64,000 nucleotides of DNA from Flavobacteriales bacterium (GCA_947460825.1 CANHHA010000011.1:1-64000), one strand, 5' to 3'; positions 1 through 9,008 are shown, counted from the stretch's first letter. The notes: generated by a model from the letters alone, not told the origin. Numbers and translations: made by a program.

Positions 1-150
1 AATTGCCAGATTGTAATCATCAACTATTTCTATAAAATAGCCAACATCTTCTGATTCAGCAAGTATTAAGTACTTCTTCAATGTATATAATAGTTTTTTC
101 GGTTTTGTAAATAATGTAAGATTAAAACAAAGTAACAGCGGAATTTCATT
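1..150 (-). CDS. partial hypothetical protein running off the left edge
   Basis: The minus strand is open from base 150 to the left edge, about 50 codons, with no ATG; a TTG at 79-81 could start it. The stretch around KKYLILAESEDVGYF resembles IKYMLLIETETLGFV near the N-terminus of the next gene (203-643), so the two may be tandem paralogues on the same strand. No family recognised. The lack of a clear start and the short length leave open that this is a fragment. Confidence 0.3.
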
Positions 151-202
151 TTACGTTTTTTTTGACATTTTAATCCAATCTGTTTTAACAAGAATGAAAT
201 CT

Positions 203-643
203 TCAATTAGCCATCCAAAAGTACATCTCAATTCCTCTTTTGTCCATATTATCAAATCTAATATCCTCCCCACAATAAGGAATTGCAATTTGAAAGTTTT
301 CTCTTAAAGTTAAAAATAATGGTAGGTTGAATATCTTTTTTACTTCTAAAATTGTTAGGCTAAAATAACCATTGTGCGTTAAGAAAACATGATTTCCAAA
401 CATATCATATGCAGGAACAGGATTCGTACTGAATATGGTATAAAGGGAAATATAATTCAAGTTATTTTTCAAATATTCATCTAAGTTATCTTCAATTTTA
501 TGTGCAGCATAAAGTTCCCAAATCTTTTTCTCTGCAGGACCATAGTTTGAATAAAATCCAAGGACAAAACCCAGCGTTTCAGTTTCTATTAGTAACATAT
601 ACTTTATTTGTTTAACTGGAATAATTAGCGGCAATGGTTTCAT
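203..643 (-). CDS. hypothetical protein, 146 aa
   Basis: The 146-residue product starts at an ATG (MKPLPLII) and has no signal peptide or clear membrane segment, so it is probably cytoplasmic. It is rich in aromatic and charged residues and ends RGIEMYFWMAN. I do not recognise the family. Its N-terminal third resembles the partial reading frame just downstream on the same strand, hinting at a tandem duplication. AT-rich codon use and its place in a gene-poor, repeat-containing stretch fit accessory DNA. The reading frame is intact. Confidence 0.55.
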   Translation of the reverse strand: MKPLPLIIPVKQIKYMLLIETETLGFVLGFYSNYGPAEKKIWELYAAHKIEDNLDEYLKNNLNYISLYTIFSTNPVPAYDMFGNHVFLTHNGYFSLTILEVKKIFNLPLFLTLRENFQIAIPYCGEDIRFDNMDKRGIEMYFWMAN

Positions 644-738
644 ATCAATTCAATTTAGAGTAATGACGAATGATTATAATCTAAAAGGGTATTAAGTTAT
701 GTTTGAAAAAATGTCAATTCGATCATTCAACCTTAAAT

Positions 739-1146
739 TTATCTTGCGATGGTTTTAAACATAAACATTTTAGTGTCATAAGCATATAATATCGATAATT
801 CATCGGTTGTATTAAAATCTGCAGTTACTGTAAATGCATTTTTAGTGCTGGATTCTTCACCTGTTGCAATATATATTAGCTTCCATTTTTCAGTTATTGG
901 ATCAAGAAAAGTAACTACATATTGATTATTAATAGGCAATATTATTTTATATTGAGTAGAAGATATTTTTACTGTTGGAATTTCTTTTTCTAACCACCAG
1001 CCCACAAAGGTTGTGTCTTCGTATATTGCTCTTCTAAGTTCCATATCTACATTGTAAGCAGCTTTAATGTTTACAGTGAATGTCATAGTTTGCGATTGTA
1101 CTCCTTGACTAAACATTAAGAGTATCATTAAGATAAATAGTTTCAT
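739..1146 (-). CDS. hypothetical secreted protein, 135 aa
   Basis: It begins with a signal peptide (MKLFILMILLMFSQGVQSQ) probably cleaved after the QSQ region, so the mature protein of about 116 residues is exported. The rest is beta-rich with many T, K and aromatic residues (TFVGWWLEKE, NQYVVTFLDP) and has no cysteine or catalytic motif that I can see. No C-terminal T9SS signal. It lies on the same strand as 203-643 with a 95-bp gap and may share transcription with it. Function unknown. Confidence 0.6.
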   Translation of the reverse strand: MKLFILMILLMFSQGVQSQTMTFTVNIKAAYNVDMELRRAIYEDTTFVGWWLEKEIPTVKISSTQYKIILPINNQYVVTFLDPITEKWKLIYIATGEESSTKNAFTVTADFNTTDELSILYAYDTKMFMFKTIAR

Positions 1147-1307
1147 AAAAGATAAGGATTAAGCGTTAATATTGATTTCTTTAGGCTTAATCCATGAATT
1201 TTAAAAAGTAACAAAAAGTATTTTTTAGGTTTGTAAAAAACATGTAAGTAGTTCAATAATATGTTGGTCATTATTTTGTTTTTAGCATGACATAAGAGTC
1301 TATAGCT

Positions 1308-1550
1308 TTTCACTTCAACACATTTCCCAACCTCTCTAAATCCTCCAAAAAGGGGTTCGAGAATAGGTCGGTGGACTCCACTCTGATGAAAAAGCTACTC
1401 CTCTGGAGTGGCTTTTTTTGTGAACACAAATGAGGACTCGTCCTCAAATTTGGGAAAGCAAAAAAAGACAGCATCGCCTTGCGATGAAGCTTTTTCATCC
1501 ATTGCACGTTAGTACATGGGTTCAGCGCAGCTAACCCTACCCTCCGACTC
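1308..1550 (+). repeat. dispersed multi-hairpin repeat, copy A
   Basis: This segment is repeated in decayed form at 10502-10696. In order it has a block AAATCCTCCAAAAAGGGG at 1338-1355, a terminator-like hairpin (arms around ACTCC/GGAGT flanked by A and T runs, 1390-1419), a GAGGAC/GTCCTC hairpin (about 1431-1444), a CATCGC/GCGATG hairpin (about 1472-1486), and a 55-bp tail at 1496-1550 identical to 5191-5245. The minus strand carries a 65-codon open frame, also roughly kept in the other copy, but hairpins and repeat sequence explain that better. It fills most of the gap between 1147 and the GIY-YIG remnant. Confidence 0.7.
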
Positions 1551-1629
1551 CACCTCCGCCCTGCGAAGCTTTAGCGAAGCAGAACAATTTAACCCTTTCA
1601 CACACGTTCAGGACCTCTTAGATATTCCC

Positions 1630-1866
1630 ATGCAATACGTTTATCTCCTATAATGCTCAGATAATTCAACCTACACAGGCTGTACACAAAACATCCAAGA
1701 ACGATTAAAACGGCATGCAAACCAAGAAGTAAAATATACAGCTACAAGGCTCCCAGTATCGCTAATAACCTACATTGCCTTTTCCGATAAATACAAAGCC
1801 TTTAATTTCGAAAAATATTTAAAATCCGGCTCCGGAAAAGCTTTTTCGAATAAACGATTTCTTTGA
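1630..1866 (+). pseudogene. GIY-YIG endonuclease-like gene with an in-frame stop
   Basis: Translation from the ATG at 1630 gives MQYVYLL, then TAA at 1651-1653, then 70 residues that keep the small GIY-YIG domain: CSDNSTYTGCT (the YIG half), ERLKRH with the catalytic-type arginine, SLITYIAF, and FEKYLKSGSGKAF with the conserved glutamate and ending. The frame runs unshifted to a natural TGA, and the length (78 codons) equals the usual single-domain protein. Only one nonsense codon breaks it, so decay is recent or the stop is a sequencing error. Repeats sharing TCCATTGCACGTTAG lie on both sides (1498 and 1910). Confidence 0.8.
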
Positions 1867-2280
1867 TCAACAAACCAAACACAGAAAACTCAGATATTTT
1901 TTACGTTCATCCATTGCACGTTAGACCTCGGGTTCACTCTTTCCAATCCCATCATCTACACCTGAAGAAACCATATGCTGTATCCCTATTTAATAAAAGT
2001 TATCAATGTTCTAAATGAGTTAGACACAGGTGTTAATTCCATTGTTTAGTGAAAAATAAAGTGCAAATTCACCCCTCCTGGCTAACATTTATTTTGCTAG
2101 AATTCTAATCAAAGTAAACTAACGTTGAATTTAGTCAGTGATATTTTCAGAGAACTATTGAATAGGTCTGTTTTAATGTGGTGCGAAGACATTAGGGTAT
2201 CAAATAAAAAACAATTACATTTATACAAAAATGTAGTTAAAACTGCCGAGAATTAAGGTAACTTGAATTTAAATGAACAT
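1867..2280. repeat. repeat copy at 1910-1950 and otherwise plain intergenic DNA
   Basis: Bases 1910-1924 are another copy of TCCATTGCACGTTAG, followed at 1930-1950 by GGGTTC, nine bases and AATCCC, a T-arm-like arrangement seen elsewhere in the window. From 1951 to 2280 I see no gene, no RNA gene and no strong hairpin; it probably contains the promoter of the T9SS protein at 2281. Confidence 0.5.
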
Positions 2281-5091
2281 ATGAAAAAATTACACGCGCT
2301 ACTTACATCAATAATTTTAATTCCAACATATTTATTCTCTCAATACGGTAATATTACCCCAAGTATTGGTGATTATTTTGTTCAAGGTATTTCTACTGTT
2401 GATAACACAATTACAGCTTCAGACCCTTCTGCCTATTATATTGATTTCTACTTATCGGATGCAGGAAATAACGAGATTGATTCTTTAATTGATCCTGCAG
2501 GGGGAAACAATTCCATGAGTTGGACCTATGATATGGGATTATTAGATAATGGTTATTATTTTACCGCTGTATTTTATGATAACAATGGTAATTATTTAGG
2601 GGAAAATTACTACCAACCCAATATCATTACCTCTCCTAATTGGCTAAGTAACGGCAATGGATACGTTGATAATATTAATGTTTTAAATAACAGTGTTACC
2701 ATGATTGGACACTTTCAGTTTAATCAACAAAATAACCCCATGCCAAATGATATTCCAGGTTTAAATGGTAGACCATATAATCTATTAAGTCCTGAAATAA
2801 CTTCCGATATAGTTTTTGATTGTTCTAATGGTCAATCAACTGCATCAAATTTAAACGCTGATATTAGTATAAACATTTTCAATCAAGCAACAATTCCCTA
2901 TTCCTACCCTTTAAGTGGAAATTTTTTGCTTGATCAGAACTTCGACCCTAACATTTCCTTAAGTGGTAATCTTACCTCTTCTCCGTTTGAAATTAACTGG
3001 CCTTTGGGTAAATTTTATCCATTGTTCCCGAGCCTAATACCTTCTATAAAAATTGATGGTGGGTTAAAAATTAACGCAGAGCTAAATGGAAATATGAATT
3101 ATAGTTTTAGTAATGCATACAATTCCTGGGGTGTGGATTCTTCATTATTAACAGCAAAAATCAATGCAAAGGCAACGTTAAGGGTTAAAGCCGACGCACT
3201 AATTGCGTCAGCAAGTGGGTCTTTAATTGCGGAGGGATCTATAGGTGTTGGTGTACACTATACTGATTTTCCAACTCCGACTACGAATTCTTTATTTGGA
3301 GGTAATTTGATGATCTCAGGTTATATCGATTACAAATTAGGGCCTAAATTTTTTACAGTAAGCGAAGGGCATCTTGAGAAAACCTTTTATTCTAATTCAT
3401 GGGGGGATCAAATTAAAGGGGGGCCTTTTCATGAATCTATTTGGGAAGAGGTAGATGCCCATGGAAACGCAGTAAAACTATTTGAATCGAATCCATATTT
3501 AATTACGCCTGATTTATTCGCCCAGCCCAACATATCAGCCAATGACTCGTCTTTATATGTAGTTTGGTTGGATACTTCTGACGTAAACACAAATATTTTA
3601 TTTAGTAAATTAGACTATGCAACAAACTCATTTTCTTTCCCTGAAATTGTAACATCCGAAGAGGTTATATCAAATCCAAAAGTAGCGATACTTCCTAGTG
3701 GTAACGCATTGATTTCATGGACTCAAAATAGATACAACTCTAACAATTTTGACACGACTACAATGGATTTAAATGACCTTCTAGAAGCTCAAGATATTTG
3801 GATAACCATGTACGAAAATCAAAACAACACATTTACACAACCAATTATGCTCAGTGATGATAATACCACATTACAAAGTGGAAGAGCAGAAGGTAATGCA
3901 AACATCATCATGGGTAAAGGACCTTATGGATTAATAACATGGGTAGTACGTAATGATGACTCGAATACAAATGCAGATGTTTATTACTGTTCTGTTGCGG
4001 AAGATATGAATGGCGTTAGCTTAGGTATTCCAACGCCTCTTCTTCCACCTAATCCATTCGGAACCGATAAATTAGTTAATATTTCGTATTATGATTCTAC
4101 CCATGCTATTGCAACATGGATACATGATGCGGATGGATATGACAGCACCTTAAATAATGAAGTACAATTTATGCAGTGGACTCAAATTTCGCCGAATAAT
4201 GGGAGTTGGGGTGCAGCGGAAACAATCATCAATAACAATGGATTAGTTAGTTTTGACGAGGTAAGTTTAGATTTCAATGGAATCTATGGTGCCATTGCCT
4301 GGACTACTACAGAATATGACCAAAACGGTGATTTTGAAAAAGGATTGTATGCGTCTGCTTGGAATCCTAATACACTGGATTGGGCTCCAGCTGATTCAGT
4401 AGTCGATCCGTATTTTTCCTTTCAACAACCCAAAGTTTCGGTGAATAAAAATGGATTTATAGCTTTAACCTATCAAACAATAGAACTTTTTAATGATACC
4501 ATTAACCCAGATCTTGGCCAACTCAATCTTTATATGAATAATTCACAAATCGATCCAACATATTGGGAACCTTCTAATAATGGCACCGGGATTTTGGGTG
4601 ATACGTCTGTATATATTTGGGATATGACAACTTCCTATGGTAAAGAGGATAATTTCTACATATTAACTCAAGAATCTGACACAATTACTGGTAACGCACC
4701 TATTAATCCTCCGAATGGAGATCGTTTTGGTAATCTTTATTTGAATTTAGTAATTAGAGAAGTAAATGTGAGTGGTTTTAACGTTTCTGATGTTCCTGAA
4801 CCAAGTTCAAATGCAACACATACTAAAGTTGATGAATTTAACTTTAAACTTTATCCTAACCCAACGGTCGATTTTACTACAATTGAATACGTTCTTGAAA
4901 ACCCTGCGGAAATAACAATTGAGGTTTATGATTTATTAGGAAATAAAGCTGCCTCAGTGCTTGACCAAAAACTAGGAGAAGGGGCATACAAGCTGTTATT
5001 TAAACCAGATGGTCTAAATAACGGCGTTTACGTCTGTAAAATTACTGTAAACGGAAAGATATACACGAAAAGATTAGTAATTACTAAGTAA
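2281..5091 (+). CDS. secreted protein with T9SS type A sorting domain, 936 aa
   Basis: The ATG at 2281 gives a clean signal peptide (MKKLHALLTSIILIPTYLFS); the frame also opens at a TTG six codons earlier, which adds nothing useful. The body is a large beta-rich surface protein with many N, D, S and T residues and WxxD/TTW-type repeats in the middle, but no catalytic motif I recognise. The last 80 residues form a T9SS sorting domain: FKLYPNPTVDF, ITIEVYDLLGN, LNNGVYVCKI, YTKRLVITK. Family knowledge says such proteins cross the outer membrane through the type IX system and are released or anchored. Function of the cargo is unknown. Confidence 0.85.
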   Translation: MKKLHALLTSIILIPTYLFSQYGNITPSIGDYFVQGISTVDNTITASDPSAYYIDFYLSDAGNNEIDSLIDPAGGNNSMSWTYDMGLLDNGYYFTAVFYDNNGNYLGENYYQPNIITSPNWLSNGNGYVDNINVLNNSVTMIGHFQFNQQNNPMPNDIPGLNGRPYNLLSPEITSDIVFDCSNGQSTASNLNADISINIFNQATIPYSYPLSGNFLLDQNFDPNISLSGNLTSSPFEINWPLGKFYPLFPSLIPSIKIDGGLKINAELNGNMNYSFSNAYNSWGVDSSLLTAKINAKATLRVKADALIASASGSLIAEGSIGVGVHYTDFPTPTTNSLFGGNLMISGYIDYKLGPKFFTVSEGHLEKTFYSNSWGDQIKGGPFHESIWEEVDAHGNAVKLFESNPYLITPDLFAQPNISANDSSLYVVWLDTSDVNTNILFSKLDYATNSFSFPEIVTSEEVISNPKVAILPSGNALISWTQNRYNSNNFDTTTMDLNDLLEAQDIWITMYENQNNTFTQPIMLSDDNTTLQSGRAEGNANIIMGKGPYGLITWVVRNDDSNTNADVYYCSVAEDMNGVSLGIPTPLLPPNPFGTDKLVNISYYDSTHAIATWIHDADGYDSTLNNEVQFMQWTQISPNNGSWGAAETIINNNGLVSFDEVSLDFNGIYGAIAWTTTEYDQNGDFEKGLYASAWNPNTLDWAPADSVVDPYFSFQQPKVSVNKNGFIALTYQTIELFNDTINPDLGQLNLYMNNSQIDPTYWEPSNNGTGILGDTSVYIWDMTTSYGKEDNFYILTQESDTITGNAPINPPNGDRFGNLYLNLVIREVNVSGFNVSDVPEPSSNATHTKVDEFNFKLYPNPTVDFTTIEYVLENPAEITIEVYDLLGNKAASVLDQKLGEGAYKLLFKPDGLNNGVYVCKITVNGKIYTKRLVITK

Positions 5092-5163
5092 TTTATTCTC
5101 CATGTTTACAGTTTACTAAAAACAGCTTAAAATCTTGCCTGCGTTGATTATACTTGAGAGGCT

Positions 5164-5189
5164 AAGCACATTCCTAAAGGAAGGTGCTT
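5164..5189 (+). terminator. hairpin terminator after the T9SS gene
   Basis: AAGCAC-TTCCT pairs with AGGAA-GTGCTT with single opposed bases between the two helices; a short T run follows. It lies about 75 bp after the stop at 5091, immediately before a 55-bp repeat copy. Confidence 0.55.
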
Positions 5190-5190
5190 T

Positions 5191-5245
5191 CATCCATTGC
5201 ACGTTAGTACATGGGTTCAGCGCAGCTAACCCTACCCTCCGACTC
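5191..5245 (+). repeat. 55-bp dispersed repeat identical to 1496-1550
   Basis: All 55 bases match 1496-1550. The core includes CATCCATTGCACGTTAG and then GGGTTC-AGCGCAGCT-AACCC, in which AGC/GCT form a small palindrome. Shorter relatives sit at 1910-1924 and 10682-10696. Perfect identity at 3.7 kb distance, in non-coding DNA, implies recent copying or conversion. Confidence 0.85.
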
Positions 5246-5253
5246 AACTTGAC

Positions 5254-5284
5254 ATAAGCACACCAAATTGGTGTGCTTATCTTT
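5254..5284 (+). terminator. perfect 13-bp inverted repeat, probable bidirectional terminator
   Basis: ATAAGCACACCAA and TTGGTGTGCTTAT are exact complements separated by one base, so an 11-bp stem with a 5-base loop forms; CTTTT follows. It separates the repeat from the helicase gene. Confidence 0.6.
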
Positions 5285-5339
5285 TAACTCCTTCTGGAAT
5301 CACTTTGGAAATCCAACAGGTTTATTCTGTAACTCCCCC

Positions 5340-5347
5340 TATCTTTG
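5340..5347 (+). promoter_or_regulatory. Bacteroidota -7 element for the helicase gene
   Basis: TATCTTTG matches the consensus TAnnTTTG and ends four bases before the ATG at 5352, so the transcript would be nearly leaderless. No clear TTTG -33 element at 19-21 bp upstream. Confidence 0.5.
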
Positions 5348-5351
5348 CAAC

Positions 5352-6671
5352 ATGAGTTCAAAACAACAGATATCTTCCGTTCTTTCCCATATTGGATTTT
5401 TAGAACTAAATGCCTTACAGCAAGAAACGCTAAGTAAAAGCGAAACTGCGCGCAACCTTATGATTCTTTCACAAACTGGTACTGGTAAAACGTTCGCCTT
5501 TTTATTGCCTTTATTTTTAAAACTCGATTCAAGCTCCAAAGAAATTCAGGCGGTAATTGTAGCGCCATCAAGAGAATTAGCCATTCAAATCGAAGGTGTT
5601 TTTCGTGCCATGAAAACTAATTTTAAAGTATTGACTTGCTATGGCGGTCACTCGATCACGGTGGAAAAGAAAAGCTTAAAAGAAGCTCCTGCGTTACTTA
5701 TTGGTACACCTGGAAGAATTTGCGACCACATTGCTAGAAATACCCTGGATTTATCAAAAGTTACGCAATTCGTTGTGGATGAATATGATAAAAGTTTGGA
5801 ATTTGGTTTTGAAGATCAAATTAAATTCATTTATCAAGAATTACACGCCTTGATTTTTACAACGTTGGTTTCAGCCACGGAACACAAAGAATTCCCTGAT
5901 TATTTAGCGTTTCGAAATCCTGAAATCGTTAATCATTTAGCAAATTTAGAAGCTCCAGCGATTACTTTTTGGAATTATCCTGTTCGAAATAGCAATAAAT
6001 TCGAAAAGCTTTTTGATTTACTGTGTTCGTTCAATGGAGAATTAACGATTGTGTTTTGCAATTTCAGAGAAGCTACTGAATCGGTTCATAATCAGTTGTT
6101 CGACAACGGTTACGATTCGATTATTTACCACGGAGGAATGGAACAAGACGAGCGTGAACGAGCGTTAATTCAGTTTCGAAATGGCAGCTTTCACACCTTG
6201 ATTTGTACCGATTTAGGTTCACGCGGTTTGGACATTCCTGAAATTCAACACGTGGTTCATTTTCAGTTTCCACACAGCGAAGAAGCATTTATTCATCGAA
6301 ACGGTCGCACGGCACGCATGAAATCGAATGGTTCTTCCTATTTATTGCTCAACAAAGACGAAAACACCCCTGATTATTTGGAAGTTCCAAGATCTGAATT
6401 CATCTTACCAACAAACCTACCCCATCCAATTGCAAGTTCTTTTGTGACCTTGTATTTCAGTGGAGGAAAAAAAGACAAAATCAATAAAATCGACATCGTA
6501 GGATTTTTAGGCCAAAAAGGAAATCTATTAAAAGAAGAAATTGGCTTGATTACGGTGCTTGATTTTGCGGCTTATGCTGCCGTGAAAAGAGACCAAGTGA
6601 AATCGCTTCTTGCAACAATTCGCCACGAAAAAGTGAAAGGGAAGAAGTTAAAGATTGAACTCTCCAAATAA
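5352..6671 (+). CDS. DEAD-box ATP-dependent RNA helicase, DbpA-like, 439 aa
   Basis: The ATG at 5352 follows the -7 element; an upstream in-frame GTG would add 28 unlikely residues. Motifs in order: I at 40-47 (SQTGTGKT), Ia PSRELAIQ (72-79), Ib GTPGR (118-122), II as DEYD (143-146) instead of DEAD, III SAT (174-176), V CTDLGSRGLDIP, VI HRNGRTAR. The C-terminal 70 residues (GGKKDKINKIDIVGFLG...GKKLKIELSK) match the DbpA-type RNA-binding domain, which in DbpA directs the helicase to 23S rRNA during 50S assembly. Role in ribosome assembly is thus inferred. The DEYD variant is unusual. Single gene between repeats. Confidence 0.9.
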   Translation: MSSKQQISSVLSHIGFLELNALQQETLSKSETARNLMILSQTGTGKTFAFLLPLFLKLDSSSKEIQAVIVAPSRELAIQIEGVFRAMKTNFKVLTCYGGHSITVEKKSLKEAPALLIGTPGRICDHIARNTLDLSKVTQFVVDEYDKSLEFGFEDQIKFIYQELHALIFTTLVSATEHKEFPDYLAFRNPEIVNHLANLEAPAITFWNYPVRNSNKFEKLFDLLCSFNGELTIVFCNFREATESVHNQLFDNGYDSIIYHGGMEQDERERALIQFRNGSFHTLICTDLGSRGLDIPEIQHVVHFQFPHSEEAFIHRNGRTARMKSNGSSYLLLNKDENTPDYLEVPRSEFILPTNLPHPIASSFVTLYFSGGKKDKINKIDIVGFLGQKGNLLKEEIGLITVLDFAAYAAVKRDQVKSLLATIRHEKVKGKKLKIELSK

Positions 6672-7041
6672 TTTCGATTGTTTTGAATATTCTCGAACCT
6701 ATCCAAATCCGCCAAAAAGGGGTTCGGAATCCACTGATTTGCGCCCACCTCCGCCCTTCGAAGTTTGTAAAACAAAGCAGGGCGGAGGCGGGTGCATTGT
6801 GCAACGTGCTGAACCATCGAAGATGATTTATCGGAGGGAGATCAAAACGGATTGACCAATAAAATACATAATTTCATTCATTTAATTTAGTGCGGGTAAA
6901 CCTAATTACAGTAAATAAAGCGAGAAATCCTTCGTTGGAAAACACACTTTTTTAAAATAATTTATCGGACAACAATGAAAAAAATAGTATATTTTCAATT
7001 CCTTATTTAGTTTTTTTTATTTTTACATAAATAAATATATT
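6672..7041. repeat. intergenic region with R1 block and a 17-bp-stem hairpin
   Basis: Around 6702-6726 lies AAATCCGCCAAAAAGGGG, shared with 1338 and (diverged) 10521. Arms 6741-6757 and 6779-6795 (CACCTCCGCCCT against AGGGCGGAGGCGGGTG) pair over 17 positions with two mismatches around a 21-base loop that itself can pair TTTGT with ACAAA. TTGTGCAACG at 6797 begins a stretch of about 36 bases repeated with changes at 8684. The rest, up to the ATG at 7042, is plain AT-rich leader. Confidence 0.6.
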
Positions 7042-7968
7042 ATGAAACATTTTTTAATTCTCGGTTTATTATCACTTGTTGTTTTTGCTTCTTGCACTAA
7101 CTCTTCTCAGAACCCAATAGTTGGAAATTCTCTGGTTTCAAGCATCAATTCGAAAAAAGGGATGGTTTTGGAAAATGAATTTATGATCAAAGAGGAATTA
7201 CTCTCACTTTCGAACGAAAGGGCAAATGAAAAAAACAAACTTTCTCAACTTGTTTTGCAAATTGAGAACTTGAAAAAAGATTTTGAAGAAGTTTATAATG
7301 AGATCTATCAATCTAAAAAATCTTTATTAGATGGTTTAAGTGAAGAAAACAGAAAATCGATTGTGATCAACGATAAAAAACCTAATCTAACTGTCAATTT
7401 TAATGAATTACCTATTGATCTTAATGGAAAATCATCTACCGATAATATTTATAAAAAATACAATCGACTTATTAACAAATTAACCCAACAAAAAGCTATC
7501 AATAATTTAGAATTATCATCGATTTTAAAAGAAAAGAAAGACCCTGAACAGATTAACTTTAAAAACAACAATATTGTAGACAATTTGATATTATTATATT
7601 CTATTGAATATTCTATTGCTGAGTTAGAAGCTTCTATTGTTCAAAGCATTAAAGACAGTCATTCTTATGGTTCCAAATATAATTTCAATAAAATTCTTGC
7701 CCTTGCATATCCCGCAAACAATGTTATTAAGGTTGGTGATGAATTTGAAGTAATGGTTATGATGGCTGCTTTTTCTAGTGATGTCTCGCCCGTTGTGGAA
7801 CCTCGTGTAGGAAATATTAAGAATATTAAAGACGGGGTAGCCACTATTAAAGTCAAGGCATTAAAGGAAGGTCCCTTAAAAATTAATGGCTCAATAGGAA
7901 TTGTAGATAAAAGAGGTACTATTCAATATAGACCCTACGAGACAAGTGTGACTGTAATAAAAAAGTAG
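7042..7968 (+). CDS. lipoprotein with a GldM-like C-terminal segment, 308 aa
   Basis: The start MKHFLILGLLSLVVFASC is a lipoprotein signal with the lipidated cysteine at about residue 18. Residues 45-110 are rich in E, K, L and N and look coiled-coil (LSNERANEKNKLSQLVLQI). The C-terminal region (NVIKVGDEFEVMVMMAAF, then GNIKNIKDGVATIKVKA and YETSVTVIKK) resembles the repeated periplasmic domains of the gliding/T9SS motor protein GldM, but the membrane helix of GldM is replaced by a lipid anchor and the protein is about 60% of GldM length. The resemblance is from memory of the family and is tentative. No gld neighbours are present. Confidence 0.65.
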   Translation: MKHFLILGLLSLVVFASCTNSSQNPIVGNSLVSSINSKKGMVLENEFMIKEELLSLSNERANEKNKLSQLVLQIENLKKDFEEVYNEIYQSKKSLLDGLSEENRKSIVINDKKPNLTVNFNELPIDLNGKSSTDNIYKKYNRLINKLTQQKAINNLELSSILKEKKDPEQINFKNNNIVDNLILLYSIEYSIAELEASIVQSIKDSHSYGSKYNFNKILALAYPANNVIKVGDEFEVMVMMAAFSSDVSPVVEPRVGNIKNIKDGVATIKVKALKEGPLKINGSIGIVDKRGTIQYRPYETSVTVIKK

Positions 7969-8157
7969 GTCTAATCAAACATTTTAATTTCCGTATTATT
8001 ATTGCTGCGAGTTAAATTTCATTAAAACCAAATTTTTCTTGGAATATCTTTACCAAATAACAATTGTTATAATTGTTTTCAGCGAAACAATCGATAACTG
8101 GGATTATGGATTTGAAGACCTAGTTCATGTTAATTTACATTTTAATGCTTTAAATAA

Positions 8158-8647
8158 TCATTTGGTTCCCATCACTACAGAAACAAAAACGGAATTATTA
8201 AAATAAATAATTGATGCAACAACCTCAATTTTTTTTACGGGATGTAGCATCGTATCATCATGTTCATATAAATCAATATAAGGATCCAAAATATCATTCG
8301 GTAAGTCTAAATAAAAATAGTATTATTTAATGGAATAAATGGAGGTACAGAAACACCCCACCCCGCAATATTTTCAATCACACCACAATTAGCGTGCTGT
8401 GGTAAACTTCCCAGTTTGTTTTTAGACTTTTGATTGTACTATCAGACCAACTACGACAGTCGTTAGATAATAAAATGTCTACAATTAAACTATTTAATTC
8501 TTTTGATGCTCGATAATCATTAATAAATTTTATAACTGAACCCTCAATTTTATTAATATCAACACTACAAATAAAATTTTAATCAGCTACTTGAAAATAA
8601 GTAAACAAATGAAAAACAACACAGAAGAAAAGAATAATAAGTTTCAT
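8158..8647 (-). pseudogene. decayed secreted-protein gene
   Basis: On the minus strand from the ATG at 8645-8647, MKLIILFFCVVFHLFTYFQ forms a signal peptide, then a TAA interrupts after 22 codons. The same frame continues (DINKIEGSVIKFINDYRAS, LLSNDCRSWSDSTIKSL), shifts to another frame (QHANCGVIENIAGWGVSVPP), and shifts again (LPNDILDPYIDLYEHDDTM) to a stop at 8158-8160. One nonsense codon and two frameshifts in one gene-length series of otherwise coding-like segments indicate a dead gene. Family not recognised. Confidence 0.6.
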
Positions 8648-9008
8648 AAAAACCAATATAACAAGGCTACTTTGTTGGGTGTTTTGTGCAACGCGCTGAG
8701 CTGTCGAAGAAGATTTACCGCCGGGAAAAGAACAAGCTGTCGGGAAAGGATTGATAGGGTAAATTAATGAAATATTGATTTTAACCAAACATCATTTTAA
8801 CAGGAATAATCAAGCATTGAGGTTTGCGTGAAGGCGATTTGAGCTAATGTTGCGCTGGCATGCGCGCTGGTATAACGTTGGTGTACATTCTTCTGTTTTA
8901 TTAGATCGACTTTTATGGAAATATAAACAAATGCGAAAGTTTATCAATAATTAGAAAGCCCCGTGGAAAATAATTCAAATAGGTAAAATCTAGAGAGAGT
9001 CGGGAAAA
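8648..9008. other. intergenic, partial repeat only
   Basis: Bases 8684-8719 (TTGTGCAACGCGCTGAGC onward) are a diverged copy of 6797-6833. Beyond that I see no gene, tRNA or strong terminator between the dead gene and the FISUMP gene. Confidence 0.4.

Noticed and set aside
1310-1507. 65-aa protein on the minus strand, similar to one at 10500-10691
   Set aside because: The frame coincides with a hairpin-rich dispersed repeat and similarity follows the DNA repeat; no signal of coding constraint can be seen from two copies.
6550-6855. Small proteins on both strands at the end of the helicase gene
   Set aside because: They overlap the helicase 3' end and the long CCTCCGCCCT hairpin and have no family features.
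8000-8206. Plus-strand open frame with NWDYGFEDLVHVNL
   Set aside because: It has no start codon and lies opposite the decayed minus-strand gene, whose segments are more coherent.
8579-8788. 69-aa minus-strand protein
   Set aside because: Its second half is the signal peptide of the decayed secreted gene; the first half crosses a repeat copy.
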